Shown here in pieces: positions 46,301-58,036 of a stretch of DNA of 64,000 nt. The position numbers were made by a program, and so were the translations under genes. Numbering within the stretch: the stretch's first letter is position 1; each line of letters opens with the position of its first letter. The notes below the pieces were generated by a model. That model saw nothing but the letters and a program-made list of their open reading frames with translations, made no database searches and had not been told where the DNA came from. The stretch comes from Notamacropus eugenii (taxonomy: Eukaryota; Chordata; Mammalia; Diprotodontia; Macropodidae), in NCBI RefSeq assembly GCF_028372415.1, contig NC_092875.1, positions 51,708,771 through 51,772,770 of the forward strand, in the 5' to 3' direction.

Positions 46301-49300
46301 CAAGCTGGGAGCGGGAGGGCTTTAAACAGAAGAGAGTGGCAGTAAGAGAGGTCTGATGGCTGGGGCCATCCCACTACCCCGCAGTGAAACAGTTCTGGGT
46401 GCGGTGGGTGGTTGTGGTTGCAGATTGTTAAGGCGCTCTACTACCTGAAGGAGAAGCATGGTGTGATCCACAGAGATGTGAAGCCCTCCAACATCCTGCT
46501 AGATGAGCGGGGTCAGATCAAGCTCTGTGACTTTGGCATCAGCGGCCGGCTGGTAGACTCCAAGGCCAAGACGAGAAGCGCTGGCTGTGCGGCTTACATG
46601 GCAGTAAGTTGTGTGTGCGCTGATGGGGTAGGGGAGGGGGCCAGAGCAGGCCCTCATTGGCCCAGGTACCATAGCAACTCTGGGCTATGTCTTCACAGAC
46701 TTAAATTTTTAAAACAGGGTGGGGGGTTGAAAGAAAATGGGAAGGACATTGAAATACTAAAGCAATTGTGTGTTTCATCTCTACAAGTTTGGGTGTTACT
46801 GACCTGGGCTGGTCCTCTGGCCTACAGGTAACCCTTCCAGGTGTGTCTTGGGCTGTTTGCTTTACCCTATCCTCATGGGTATGTCTGAGAGCTATTGGAA
46901 GAAATTGTCTGTTTCTTCCTTCTTACTAGCCGGAGCGGATAGACCCTCCAGATCCCACCAAGCCTGATTATGACATCCGAGCAGATGTGTGGAGCCTGGG
47001 AATCTCACTGGTGAGCCAAGCGGACTGCACCAGATCCCTAGTAGCATCCTAGGCATAGGGGAGGCCAAAGCAGCAACCACTGGGGGCTGGACACAGTTGC
47101 AAAACAGAAGGAAATGAGTATGAAGGAAAGTGAAATTAATGAGACTTTGAAAGCCATAGGCCTGAGAGCCCGCATGTGAATTTGAGACTGGGAGAGAATT
47201 CTAAAAGTGGAATTGACCATTGTGGTTGTGAACTCTATCACAGTGGGTCTCCAAGCAGATGTTGAATGATAGCTTGTCAGGCTTATTGTAGAAAGAAGTC
47301 TTGTTCAGGATCTGATTAGACTTGGATGATCTTTGAGATCAGAAGTCCTCTGAAAGAAGGAAGTGGGCAGGGTAGAGAACCTTGATGCAGCAGGGAGCCT
47401 GACTACAGGGAGTCGGAGAGAGGGCAGAAAAAAGGAAGCAGGGAAGGTGACCACATTCTCAGCCCTTCTTACCTAGGTGGAGCTGGCGACCGGGCAGTTC
47501 CCCTACAAGAACTGCAAGACTGACTTTGAGGTCCTCACCAAGGTCCTGCAGGAAGAACCACCCCTTCTGCCCAGTAACATGGGCTTCTCGGTGGACTTTC
47601 AGTCCTTCGTTAAAGACTGGTGAGTCCTTTCCTTTTTCTGTACCCCCGACCCTCCGTTTACTCCATGTCTTCCCTCAGCTCCCCAAGTGCCTGTTTTTCA
47701 GTTTCTTTGTTTGGCAGAGCTGTGGCCAGTATGCGTTTAGAGATCACGGTGGGGTTGGGGGCAGGGAGGATTAGGGCACCTATTCTGAACACTATCGGAG
47801 GCACAAGAAGGGGGAAGGCATGATCTCAAGCAGCTCAAGGTGGAGAGAGGACTGACTCACTCATTGGTCCACAGGATGTCCCAAAAGTTCACGTGTGGTT
47901 TTATGTTTATATTTTATGTTTATTATGTTTATGTGTATTAAGGCTATTAATAAAAGGTGCTTTAATAAGTTCTTAATGGTACTCAGACTTTTGGGACAAC
48001 CTGTACAATTTTTAGATTCTGGGTTTCAGAAAGTTAATTATCTGTGGAACTTTTTTGAGAAGGCAAAGATCATTGATGGCCTTAGTCTTCAGGGCAGGAT
48101 GAGAGGAAGAAGAGGAGGAGAGGGCATTGTTGGCAAAAGTACTCCAGAATATTGGGGGGAGGGATGGGGGAGTGGCCAGGGGTCTCAGCTTGGAGTGGAC
48201 AGACAGTGCTTGTTTGTGGAGCACAGTTGAGAGAAAGTGGGGCTATATGGGGGCTATATGGTAGAGGTTCTTGACCACGGACCTTAGGAACTGGGACTCG
48301 ATCTGTAGACCAGTGCTTCTTAAGGACTGCAAAAAATTTGGCAACAGTAAAAGGTTTCTGAACAGCAGTGACCAAAAATTAATTCAAAATCAAATGCCTA
48401 ATGAGTGTGAGGTCTTTCTGGTGGGCTTGCCTGTGTTCTGAGCACAAAGCATGTGCACTTTGCACTGCATGTGCCCTCAAGCCATGCAACACCAACAAAC
48501 TAAACTGAGAAAAGGGGGTCATGACTGAAAAAAGTTTAAGAAGCCCTGCTAAAGACATTGCTTTTTAATGGGGTGAGGAAGGCAAGAAAAGAAAAAGAGA
48601 GAGCTTTGGGACTGCTTGAATCACTTTACCCAGAGAGTGGTCCTGGATAGGGCCAAGAGTGCATCTTCAGAACATTTTGTTAATAGGTGAAGCTGGGAAG
48701 GACAAGTGACAGAATTAAAGTTTAGAAAGCTCTTGCTTGCCAGAGCAGTGGCTTCAGCCAAATAGTATGAATTCTGATCGGGGTAAATATGACGTTTCAA
48801 ATTTGTTTCCAAAATCAATTCTGCTATGATAGGAAAGGGAAAGCAAGACACTAGCTGGAGTGAAAGACATCTAGGGGTTTTAGTGGACCACAGACTTAGT
48901 GTGACCAAACCAGAGACAGCAAGGCCCTGTGCTGTGCTGAGAGAGGTAGGAGGCTCTGAGCTTGCCAGGTTCTGCCCTAGGCAGCCCATCTCTTGGGCAT
49001 CTTGGTGAGTATGGAGCAGCATGTTTTAAGAAGACCATACATCCTGGAGAGCATTCCCCAGGAGGGTAGCCAAGATCATGAGAGGGCTCAAGCTAAGCAC
49101 CATATGAAAATCTAGTGAAGGAGCAAGAGATGTTTGGGTCTGAATAAAAGAGACTTCTGGCAGGGGAGTTTGGGAGAGGCAGGAAGGGACTTGGGATGTG
49201 ACAGAGTCATCAGTAACTGAGGAGGGCAGCATTGAGAGTAGCGGATAGGAGCTTCTGACAAAGACCCGAGGCCTGACAGAAGGGTCCCAGTGTGAGGTGA

Positions 49301-50530
49301 GTGGGCCCCCTCCTGGAGGGTTACATGGCAGCAATAACAAGAGCAGTGGTTCTTGGTCAGGTATTAGTTGGACCAGATGGCTTCTGAGTGACCTTCTAGG
49401 TCTTGATGCCCAGGGTGTTGGAATAGAGAGGGAGTGGAGACTGGTGCTATGGCTGCTGGAGTCGCCCAGGTCTGTTGTGATGGATGGTGGCAGTGAGAGT
49501 GGAATAGCAAGAACTTAGGGATGGATTGGGGGGAGGATTAAGTAGACTCCTAGATATTGATCCTTTCTCAAGGAGAGAATGCACATGTCACGGACAGTGC
49601 CAAGGCAGGTAAGACAGAAATTCAGTTCTGGACAAGTTGAATTTAAGGTGACATAGGGACATGTGACTGGAATTGTCCTATATAGTTCTTGAGCTAGAGA
49701 TGCCATCGGAAGAGTCATCTGTTTTAGACAGAACAGTGGGGGCTATATAAAACAGGACGTAGTGAGAGAGAAGAGGAAAACCTCAAGGCTTGACTAGTTT
49801 AGGGTGGGGTGATTCTCAGGGTCCCAGTCATCTCTGATCCCAAGCCCAACTCCCTGACTTCTGACAGTTAAACCGTTTCCCTCCCGTCCTAGGATGAGTT
49901 TTCTTCTCCTTCCTGGAGCCCTCCATCATGCTTAGATGTGTCAGGCTCTAGTGACCAGGGCTGGAGGCTAGGAAGTTTGGGTTCTGAAAGCATGAGCAGT
50001 CATTTCTTTAAAACTCTTGGAGATCCCTTGAGGGAGGAGGACTTGGTATACCTGTTAGATGGCAGCCTTTTGGGGTCTTCAGTTCTTAGGAAGGCAGGAC
50101 AGACTGGATTGACTTGAGCAAATCAGCCCCTACTCCCCCTGCCCCTGTTGTCTTGTCCCCTCTAACTCACCCTACAGGGGGAGTGGCTTCTGTGTCATAT
50201 TCTCATACATCTGTGTTCTTATTCCCTAGCCTTACTAAAGATCACAGGAAGAGACCAAAGTACAATAAGCTACTTGTGAGTACACATTGCTTGTTTCTCT
50301 GGGACTGGGCATGGGGTTACCCAGCTTCGCCATGGCCTAAAGGAGGGGAGAGTTCTGGAGCTACGATTCTGAGCGTAACTTCCTGTCCCTCACAGGAACA
50401 CAGCTTCATCAAACGATATGAGATGCTGGAAGTGGATGTAGCATCCTGGTTCAAGGATGTCATGGCGAAAACAGAGTCCCCCCGGACTAGCAGCATCTTG
50501 AGCCAGCATCACCTTCCCTTCTTCAGGTAG
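37075..50530 (+). CDS. MAP2K7: MAP2K7 (MKK7), JNK-activating dual-specificity kinase
   Basis: Eleven exons join in consistent phase: 37075-37198, 44415-44556, 44866-44932, 45139-45252, 45453-45572, 45962-46069, 46424-46603, 46930-47010, 47477-47619, 50230-50275, 50396-50530. The sum is 1260 nt, or 419 residues, the usual length. The kinase phosphorylates JNKs on the Thr and Tyr of their activation loop, in the cytoplasm and nucleus, downstream of stress and cytokine MAP3Ks. The N-terminus carries the basic-hydrophobic JNK docking sites (near [14 protein letters not shown] and RHMLGL). The kinase domain shows the glycine loop GSGTCGQV at 127-134, Lys149, HRDVKPSN with Asp243, DFG at 261-263, and the activation-loop SKAKT with Ser271 and Thr275. 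The C-terminal part matches the MAP3K-binding DVD region. Alternative splicing adds 16 residues (see the cassette exon). No defects were seen. Confidence 0.98.
38515..38562 (+). CDS. MAP2K7: MAP2K7 alternative cassette exon, 16 residues
   Basis: This 48-nt phase 1-1 segment lies between a strong pyrimidine tract with CCAG and a GTACCA donor. Joined to exon 1 it reads [16 protein letters not shown] and then continues into LQLPLA. It matches the optional insert I remember from longer mammalian MKK7 isoforms and would lengthen the protein to 435 residues, just before the second JNK docking motif. Confidence 0.9.
39869..40510 (+). repeat. MIR-family SINE split by a 390-bp insertion
   Basis: The left part ends 'ggttattgtgagaataaaat' near 40057. 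The right part resumes with 'ctttgcaaaccttaaagtgc' near 40456. The material between is the duplicated unit. Confidence 0.7.
40058..40447 (+). repeat. Duplicated intronic unit, copy 1
   Basis: About 390 bp aligns by eye over its full length with 41967-42333 in the same orientation. The shared core includes 'aattgaactggaactgaaag' and 'agaggactagcctggaagac'. I do not recognise it as a known repeat. Confidence 0.8.
41967..42333 (+). repeat. Duplicated intronic unit, copy 2
   Basis: This is the partner of 40058-40447. Its flanks are not SINE-derived, so it may be the older locus. Confidence 0.8.
43320..43445 (+). repeat. MIR SINE
   Basis: 'ctttctccatctgtaaaatg' followed by 'agggagtagcag' follows MIR. 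Confidence 0.8.
44415..44556 (+). CDS. MAP2K7: MAP2K7 coding exon 2
   Basis: The acceptor is CTCACAG and the donor GTGAGG. The exon encodes [14 protein letters not shown] through PRSME and includes the second and third docking motifs. It enters in phase 1 and leaves in phase 2. Confidence 0.95.
44866..44932 (+). CDS. MAP2K7: MAP2K7 coding exon 3
   Basis: This short exon encodes [14 protein letters not shown] and then TGYLTIGGQ. It is bounded by a CTTCAG acceptor and a GTGAGA donor, leaving phase 0. Confidence 0.95.
45139..45252 (+). CDS. MAP2K7: MAP2K7 coding exon 4 (glycine loop, catalytic Lys)
   Basis: It encodes residues 112-149: [15 protein letters not shown], the nucleotide-binding loop GSGTCGQV, and the ATP-contacting Lys149 as its last codon. 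Acceptor CCCCAG, donor GTGAGG. Confidence 0.96.
45453..45572 (+). CDS. MAP2K7: MAP2K7 coding exon 5
   Basis: It encodes residues 150-189 ([15 protein letters not shown] to FGTFITN), including the alpha-C helix region. Acceptor TCTGCAG, donor GTGAGT, phase 0 at both ends. Confidence 0.96.
45962..46069 (+). CDS. MAP2K7: MAP2K7 coding exon 6 (hinge)
   Basis: It encodes residues 190-225 ([11 protein letters not shown] to GKMTVA), covering the hinge and first C-lobe helix. Acceptor CCACAG, donor GTAAGT. Confidence 0.96.
46424..46603 (+). CDS. MAP2K7: MAP2K7 coding exon 7 (catalytic and activation loops)
   Basis: It encodes residues 226-285: the HRDVKPSN catalytic loop, DFGIS, and the SKAKT phospho-acceptor loop, ending AGCAAYMA. 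Acceptor TTGCAG, donor GTAAGT. Confidence 0.97.
46930..47010 (+). CDS. MAP2K7: MAP2K7 coding exon 8
   Basis: It encodes residues 286-312 ([11 protein letters not shown] to SLGISL), including the PE of the conserved APE and the DVWSLG motif. Acceptor ACTAG, donor GTGAGC. Confidence 0.95.
47477..47619 (+). CDS. MAP2K7: MAP2K7 coding exon 9
   Basis: It encodes [14 protein letters not shown] through FQSFVKD and leaves in phase 2. Acceptor ACCTAG, donor GTGAGT. Confidence 0.95.
47871..48004. mobile_element. Mariner-type MITE
   Basis: Inverted ends ACAGGATGTCCCAAAAGT and ACTTTTGGGACAACCTGT match at 17 of 18 positions. There is a TA at the right edge. It is 134 bp and too short for a transposase. 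Confidence 0.85.
48311..48548. mobile_element. hAT-type MITE (Charlie-like)
   Basis: The inverted ends are CAGTGCTTCTTAA and, on the other strand, CAGGGCTTCTTAAAC. The 8-bp flanks CTGTAGAC and CTAAAGAC agree at 6 of 8 bases. It is non-coding. Confidence 0.8.
48640..49165 (+). repeat. CR1/L3 LINE fragment
   Basis: 'catctaggggttttagtgga' followed by 'ccacag', and later 'cctggagagcattccccagg' then 'agggtagccaagatcatgag', are remembered L3/CR1 landmarks. Confidence 0.6.
50230..50275 (+). CDS. MAP2K7: MAP2K7 coding exon 10
   Basis: This 46-nt exon completes the Cys codon and encodes [15 protein letters not shown], the end of the kinase fold. Acceptor CCCTAG, donor GTGAGT. Confidence 0.95.
50396..50530 (+). 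CDS. MAP2K7: MAP2K7 final coding exon (DVD region)
   Basis: It encodes [15 protein letters not shown] through LPFFR, with TAG at 50528-50530. This is the C-terminal MAP3K docking segment. Confidence 0.96.
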   Translation, partial: EHSFIKRYEMLEVDVASWFKDVMAKTESPRTSSILSQHHLPFFR

Positions 50531-52633
50531 CCAAGTGGTGACCAGCATGGGAGGGTCAGCAGGGGCTGGGGGAGAAGGGGGCAAGACAAATGGCCAGTCA
50601 GCCTGCTCCTCCCCCCACTCCAGCTGCAGCAGGGGCTATGCCACCCCGGCCCCAAGATGTACCAGTCTTCCACTCCCCTCCCCCCATGCTGGCGGGCCAG
50701 ATGTCACATGGAGCTGGGGAGGGAGTACAGAAACATGGACAGCCACAGAGAGCTGAAGACGAAGTGGGGGCCCTCCAGACCCGCCTCCCCCCACCCCCTG
50801 GCTTTCAGCTGAGGACAAACTGGCTCCTTTCTTGGGGGAGAGCTGTACGCCCCCTTCCCCCTGACACTGTGAACAGAAGATGGAAGACAGGTCCACCATT
50901 AGACTCTATTTATTCAGTTGTAACCTCTGGGCTTGGGTGGGCTCCTGGAGGCCCAGGAGAGAGCTGCCTGAATCCTTATTCTCTTTGCCCTCTCTCCTGC
51001 CCACTCTTCTGGCTTGAAGATTCAATTTGCAAGCCACAAGGGCTGGGATAGGGTGGCCTGGGAGGGGTTGCTTGCTGCTCTGTGGGTGTCACTCCCACGG
51101 TTTTTGTCCCTGGGAATGTGGGGGTGGGGGTGGGGCAGGGGAGGAGCACGTCTGGCCAGCTGGGGGTGGTCAGGTGGCCTGCAGTGGGTCAGTTTTTCTC
51201 TTGTTGATCTCAGGGGGTCCTTTATGGAGTTTATTTTATTTTATTTGGGGGGATATGGTGGGGGTGGGGGTGGGGTGGGTTGATTCTTACATGGGGGTGT
51301 CGGTACCTTCAGAAACTTTAACCAAAGTCGTGTTTGGCTGCTTGTGGCAGTGGTTCAGCAGTGGGCAGGTGGTGGGGACTCGTTTAAATCTACTTTGTCA
51401 GCATAAAGGGTAGATATGGGCAAAGATTGTGGGTCCTGATTCTAGGGACATGGCATGTCTGAGGGTGTACCGTGGTCTCCAGTAACCAGGTGAAGTGTAC
51501 GGTGGGACCTCCTCTTTCCTTCCTCCCTCTCATGCATGCTCCGGAGGAAGTTTTCAGGTCCTGGCCCCTCCCAATCATTCAGCCCTGAGCCAGACCCTAA
51601 AGGTTGTTTTGTCCTAACCTGGAGAGGTCTGGTTCCCAGCGCTGGGGTGAGTTGAAGATCTTAGATGCCTGCACTGCGAGTTTTAAATTCGCCTTCTTCC
51701 TGGGGCCAGGGTTTGGAGAAGCTGTAGCCACTAGGGTCCGGGCAGCTGTGGGGCTTTCGTGTCCCCTAGTTAGAAGACAGCAGACATTGGTGTAGCAGGG
51801 ACAGAAGAATGGTGAGCTGGACTAGCAGGCCAGCCAGAGGGGCTCGGAGGGAGGGAAAAGGAAGAGTGAACGACATCGCAGGTCGAGGCAGAGGGTTGAG
51901 GGTGCAGAAGAATCGGGAAAGCCATGGGGCCACCGGGGGGCTTCAGATGGAGGAAGAGAGAGCTTGGTAGAGATGGTTTGAGGATGTGAGATGGGAACAG
52001 AGATAGGGAGCAGAAGAGAAATCTTAGAGAGGATCAGGGCATTTAGGAAAGGTGGGCAAGCCTAGTGGTAGAGGGTGAAGAGGAAGTGTGAAGGGCAGGA
52101 GGGAACAGTGGCTACAGGTCCCTGGCCCCAGCAAGCCACCTGGGGCTTCCTTCAACTCATGCCTTGAGCTGGCCCTCCCTTCTCCAGGCTCATGGGTAAA
52201 CCGAGGCCTCGCGCCCATGCCCTCTGCCTCCTCACAGGACTGACCTTTGGGGTCCCTCCGTTCCCAAGGCTAGCATGAGAGGGACTGGCTGTCTTCCCTG
52301 CCCTCCCTGCAGAGGAGACAGGACAGGACTCTGCAGAGCATCTAGGCCCTTCAGACAGAGAGCAGATGAACTGGTCCCCAGGGCTGCCTGGCCCACCTTG
52401 AGGCTCGCCATGGCAGGTCCCCGAGAAAAGGCAGATGCAGTTTTATTGCATTGTTTCTTTATTATTATTATTATTGTTACTGTTATTGTTATGGACATTT
52501 GATGCGTGAGTAGAGGTGGTTCTTGGCCCCCCCCCAGCTGGCCTCTGCAGAGCTCACAGGTGGTGGCCAGGCAGGGAGGAGGAAGAAGAGGTGGTTTGGT
52601 TTTTTTTGGTGATGCATGCAGATCAAATGGAAA

Positions 52634-52638
<5 letters not shown>

Positions 52639-52724
<86 letters not shown>

Positions 52725-52808
52725 ACACACACACAGACACACACACAGACACACACATAGACACACACACAGACACACACACACATACACAGACACACAC
52801 ACACACAC
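52639..52808. repeat. (CA)n microsatellite in MAP2K7 3' UTR
   Basis: A pure CA run of about 80 bp is followed by CACAGA variants and then CACATA, about 170 bp in all. Confidence 0.97.
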
Positions 52809-53844
52809 CCCACTCACATATACTCAGACCCAGAAGGTCCCCCCACTTCCCCCAAACACAGGAACCAAGGCCAAAGGTAAGGATAGCACAGCTTGATGGA
52901 CTTCACTGGCTCAATATAGGCTTTAGCATCTATCCCCCTGTAGTCTCCATAGTCTCTGTTTTCATTGGTATATTTGCAGAAGGCCACATGTTAAAACTAG
53001 AGGAGTTACCTTCTTTCTCTGCCGAGAGGGACGTGGGCAGCATCTCCCCCTGTGCTTGGCCATGCTGCCAGCAGAAAGGGATTTGGGGGTTGTGCCCTTC
53101 CCCACCCCCACCTCCAGAAGGCTGTCTGGGCGCCCCTTTGTGCAAGGGGGAACCAGATGCTGTCCTTCCCCCTTTCCATCTGGGCATCCAGTACCTGTCC
53201 CCCCAAGCCCTGGAGCCAGGTAAAATGACTTTCACCAAGGGGGACAGTCTTCTGCTCAGTGGCAGGGCCCACTGGGCCCTGTTACGTAACTGTCCAGTTT
53301 TATTTTAATTTAACTCTTTTCTGTTTTGTGAGCATGTGTGCTCTTTTCCTGTTCCCTGGGCCCAGCCCTCATTTCAGTGTTAAGTGGATATGTGCCACCT
53401 TCCTCCCCTCCCCCACTAGCCAGCCAGCCTTCCCAGACTCCTGGTTGTTAGCTCTGTTCCTGTCTTCTCCTCCAACTGAGCTTCCTGAGCTGATTCCCAG
53501 GCTGGGTTAGCCAGATGTCTGAGCCACCCCCTCCCCTCTTCCCTCTCAGGACCTGTCCTGGGACCCTGGCCAATTTCCCAGGGAGAGGCCAGGAGAGCCA
53601 GTGTGGGGGTAGGGGTGGGGGAGAGCTGGGTGACCCTAGGGCCTTGCTCTCCCCACCTCCAGCTTGTGGCCCCAGCTCAGCGTTGTACCTCGTGGCCGAA
53701 GGCAGTGCTGGAAGCTTGTGTGCCCCCTCCCTTCTTACAGGGGTGGGTGCCTACTGGGGGGCACCTGGGCCGGCAGTATTGCCCCATTGTCCCTTTTTCA
53801 AAAACAAAATGCCCTTGTTTGTAAACCCTTCTTAGAAGCTTGAA

Positions 53845-53850
53845 AATAAA
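53845..53850 (+). promoter_or_regulatory. MAP2K7: MAP2K7 poly(A) signal
   Basis: AATAAA lies in an AAT-rich run shortly after a conserved-looking stretch, at the expected end of the MAP2K7 transcript and about 0.7 kb before the TGFBR3L start codon. Confidence 0.6.
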
Positions 53851-53870
53851 AAAATAATAATAATAATAAA

Positions 53871-54546
53871 AAACCACCACCAAAAAAAAAATCCCTTTTC
53901 CTCAGCTATGTCCAGAGTGGAGAAAAAGGATGGGGGATGGGGGGTGGGGAGGGATGGGGGATGAGGTTTGCTCTCAGGCTGTGGTAAGAAGAGGTGAGTG
54001 AGGATACCAGCCCCATCCCACCTGCCTCTGGACTTGGCTTGGTGTGGGGGTGAGGGAGGATGGGCTAACCTTGAGGGGCTGCCTCTGAGATTCATACTTG
54101 TGGCCTGATTGGGGGTTTGACCTTCCTGCTGCAGGTAGGTCAGGTGAGACTGTTAATCCCATTTCTGCCAGTATAGGGACTAGGGCCTTGAGCTGCCCTT
54201 CTTTGAACCAACATGCTCAGCTCAGGTGTCATTCTCTCTTTCCACCCCCTCCCAGGTAGTCTGGAGACTTGGAGATGGCCCTGACCACATAGATTCCCTT
54301 CCTGCACACGCCCTGCCAATCTCAGCAGAGGGAGGGGGAAGACCATGCCATGTGTTCAGTTCTGCCCCCAAGTATAGTACAAACTGGGCCTCAGAGAGGA
54401 CTAGCTGCCCACGGCCTCGCTACCCCCATTCCACGTCAGCACTAGTACTGGGTGGGTCCAGGTCCCATCCCAGGAGGGGGTGAGACCAGCTTCTCCCTTC
54501 TCCAGCACAGACTCCAAAGACATTCCGGGTCTGTCCTAGAGTCAGT
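53871..54546. other. MAP2K7-TGFBR3L intergenic gap and likely TGFBR3L promoter
   Basis: About 680 bp with no repeat seen and a G-rich patch at 53930-53960. The TGFBR3L start site must lie here unless it is a read-through. Confidence 0.5.
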
Positions 54547-57581
<3,035 letters not shown>

Positions 57582-58036
57582 GAGCAGGTAACTGGGGGAC
57601 AGGGTCAGGGGAAATTTGGGTGGTAAGGGGTCTCAGTTCTGGTACATTTCATTCAGGGTCTTGGTGAGGGGGTGGTCCTGGAATTCCAGGAGAAACCATT
57701 GAAAAAGAGTGTCCAGCAATGTAGTATGGTGGAAAAAAACCTAGGACTTTGAGTCAAAAGACCAGAGTTCAAGGTCCTGCACTCCCATTTCCCTTCTCAG
57801 AACCTCAGTTTACTCCTCTGTAAATAAAGGGGTTGGATTAAATGATCTCTTAAGTTTCCTTCCACTGCTAAATCTTATCATTCATTCTATGGTACCTTTG
57901 CTGCAGAGTCCTGCTCCAACAGGCAGAGCCCATCAGGAGCCCCCATCTTTCCCCCCCCCCCCCAGAAATGCTACCTCCATGTCTCTCCACCTAGGATCTC
58001 CAAACCCTGAAAAATAAACCTGACTTTCTGCAGCTG
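57582..58036 (+). other. TGFBR3L: TGFBR3L 3' UTR with MIR and poly(A) signal
   Basis: The UTR contains a + strand MIR (about 57720-57890), a run of about 13 C near 57950, and AATAAA at 58013-58018. Confidence 0.65.
57720..57890 (+). repeat. MIR SINE in TGFBR3L 3' UTR
   Basis: 'agaacctcagtttactcctc' and 'ggggttggattaaatgatct' follow MIR. Confidence 0.85.

Larger units (their letters stand above)
47620..50229. other. MAP2K7: MAP2K7 intron 9
   Basis: This 2.6-kb intron contains a mariner-type MITE, a hAT-type MITE, a CR1/L3 fragment and a reverse L2 trace near 49560-49730. The rest is unassigned. Confidence 0.7.
50531..53870 (+). other. MAP2K7: MAP2K7 3' UTR
   Basis: A long 3' UTR is inferred up to AATAAA at 53845-53850, since no earlier clear signal was noticed. 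It contains G-rich runs (51118-51143 and 51247-51279), a TTA-rich run near 52460 and a long CA tract. The stretch from about 53770 looks like the conserved transcript end. Confidence 0.65.

Noticed and set aside
52616-53308. 230-codon frame across the CA repeat
   Set aside because: The frame is the Thr-His product of a CA tract, with mirror Cys-Val frames on the other strand. It lies in the MAP2K7 3' UTR.
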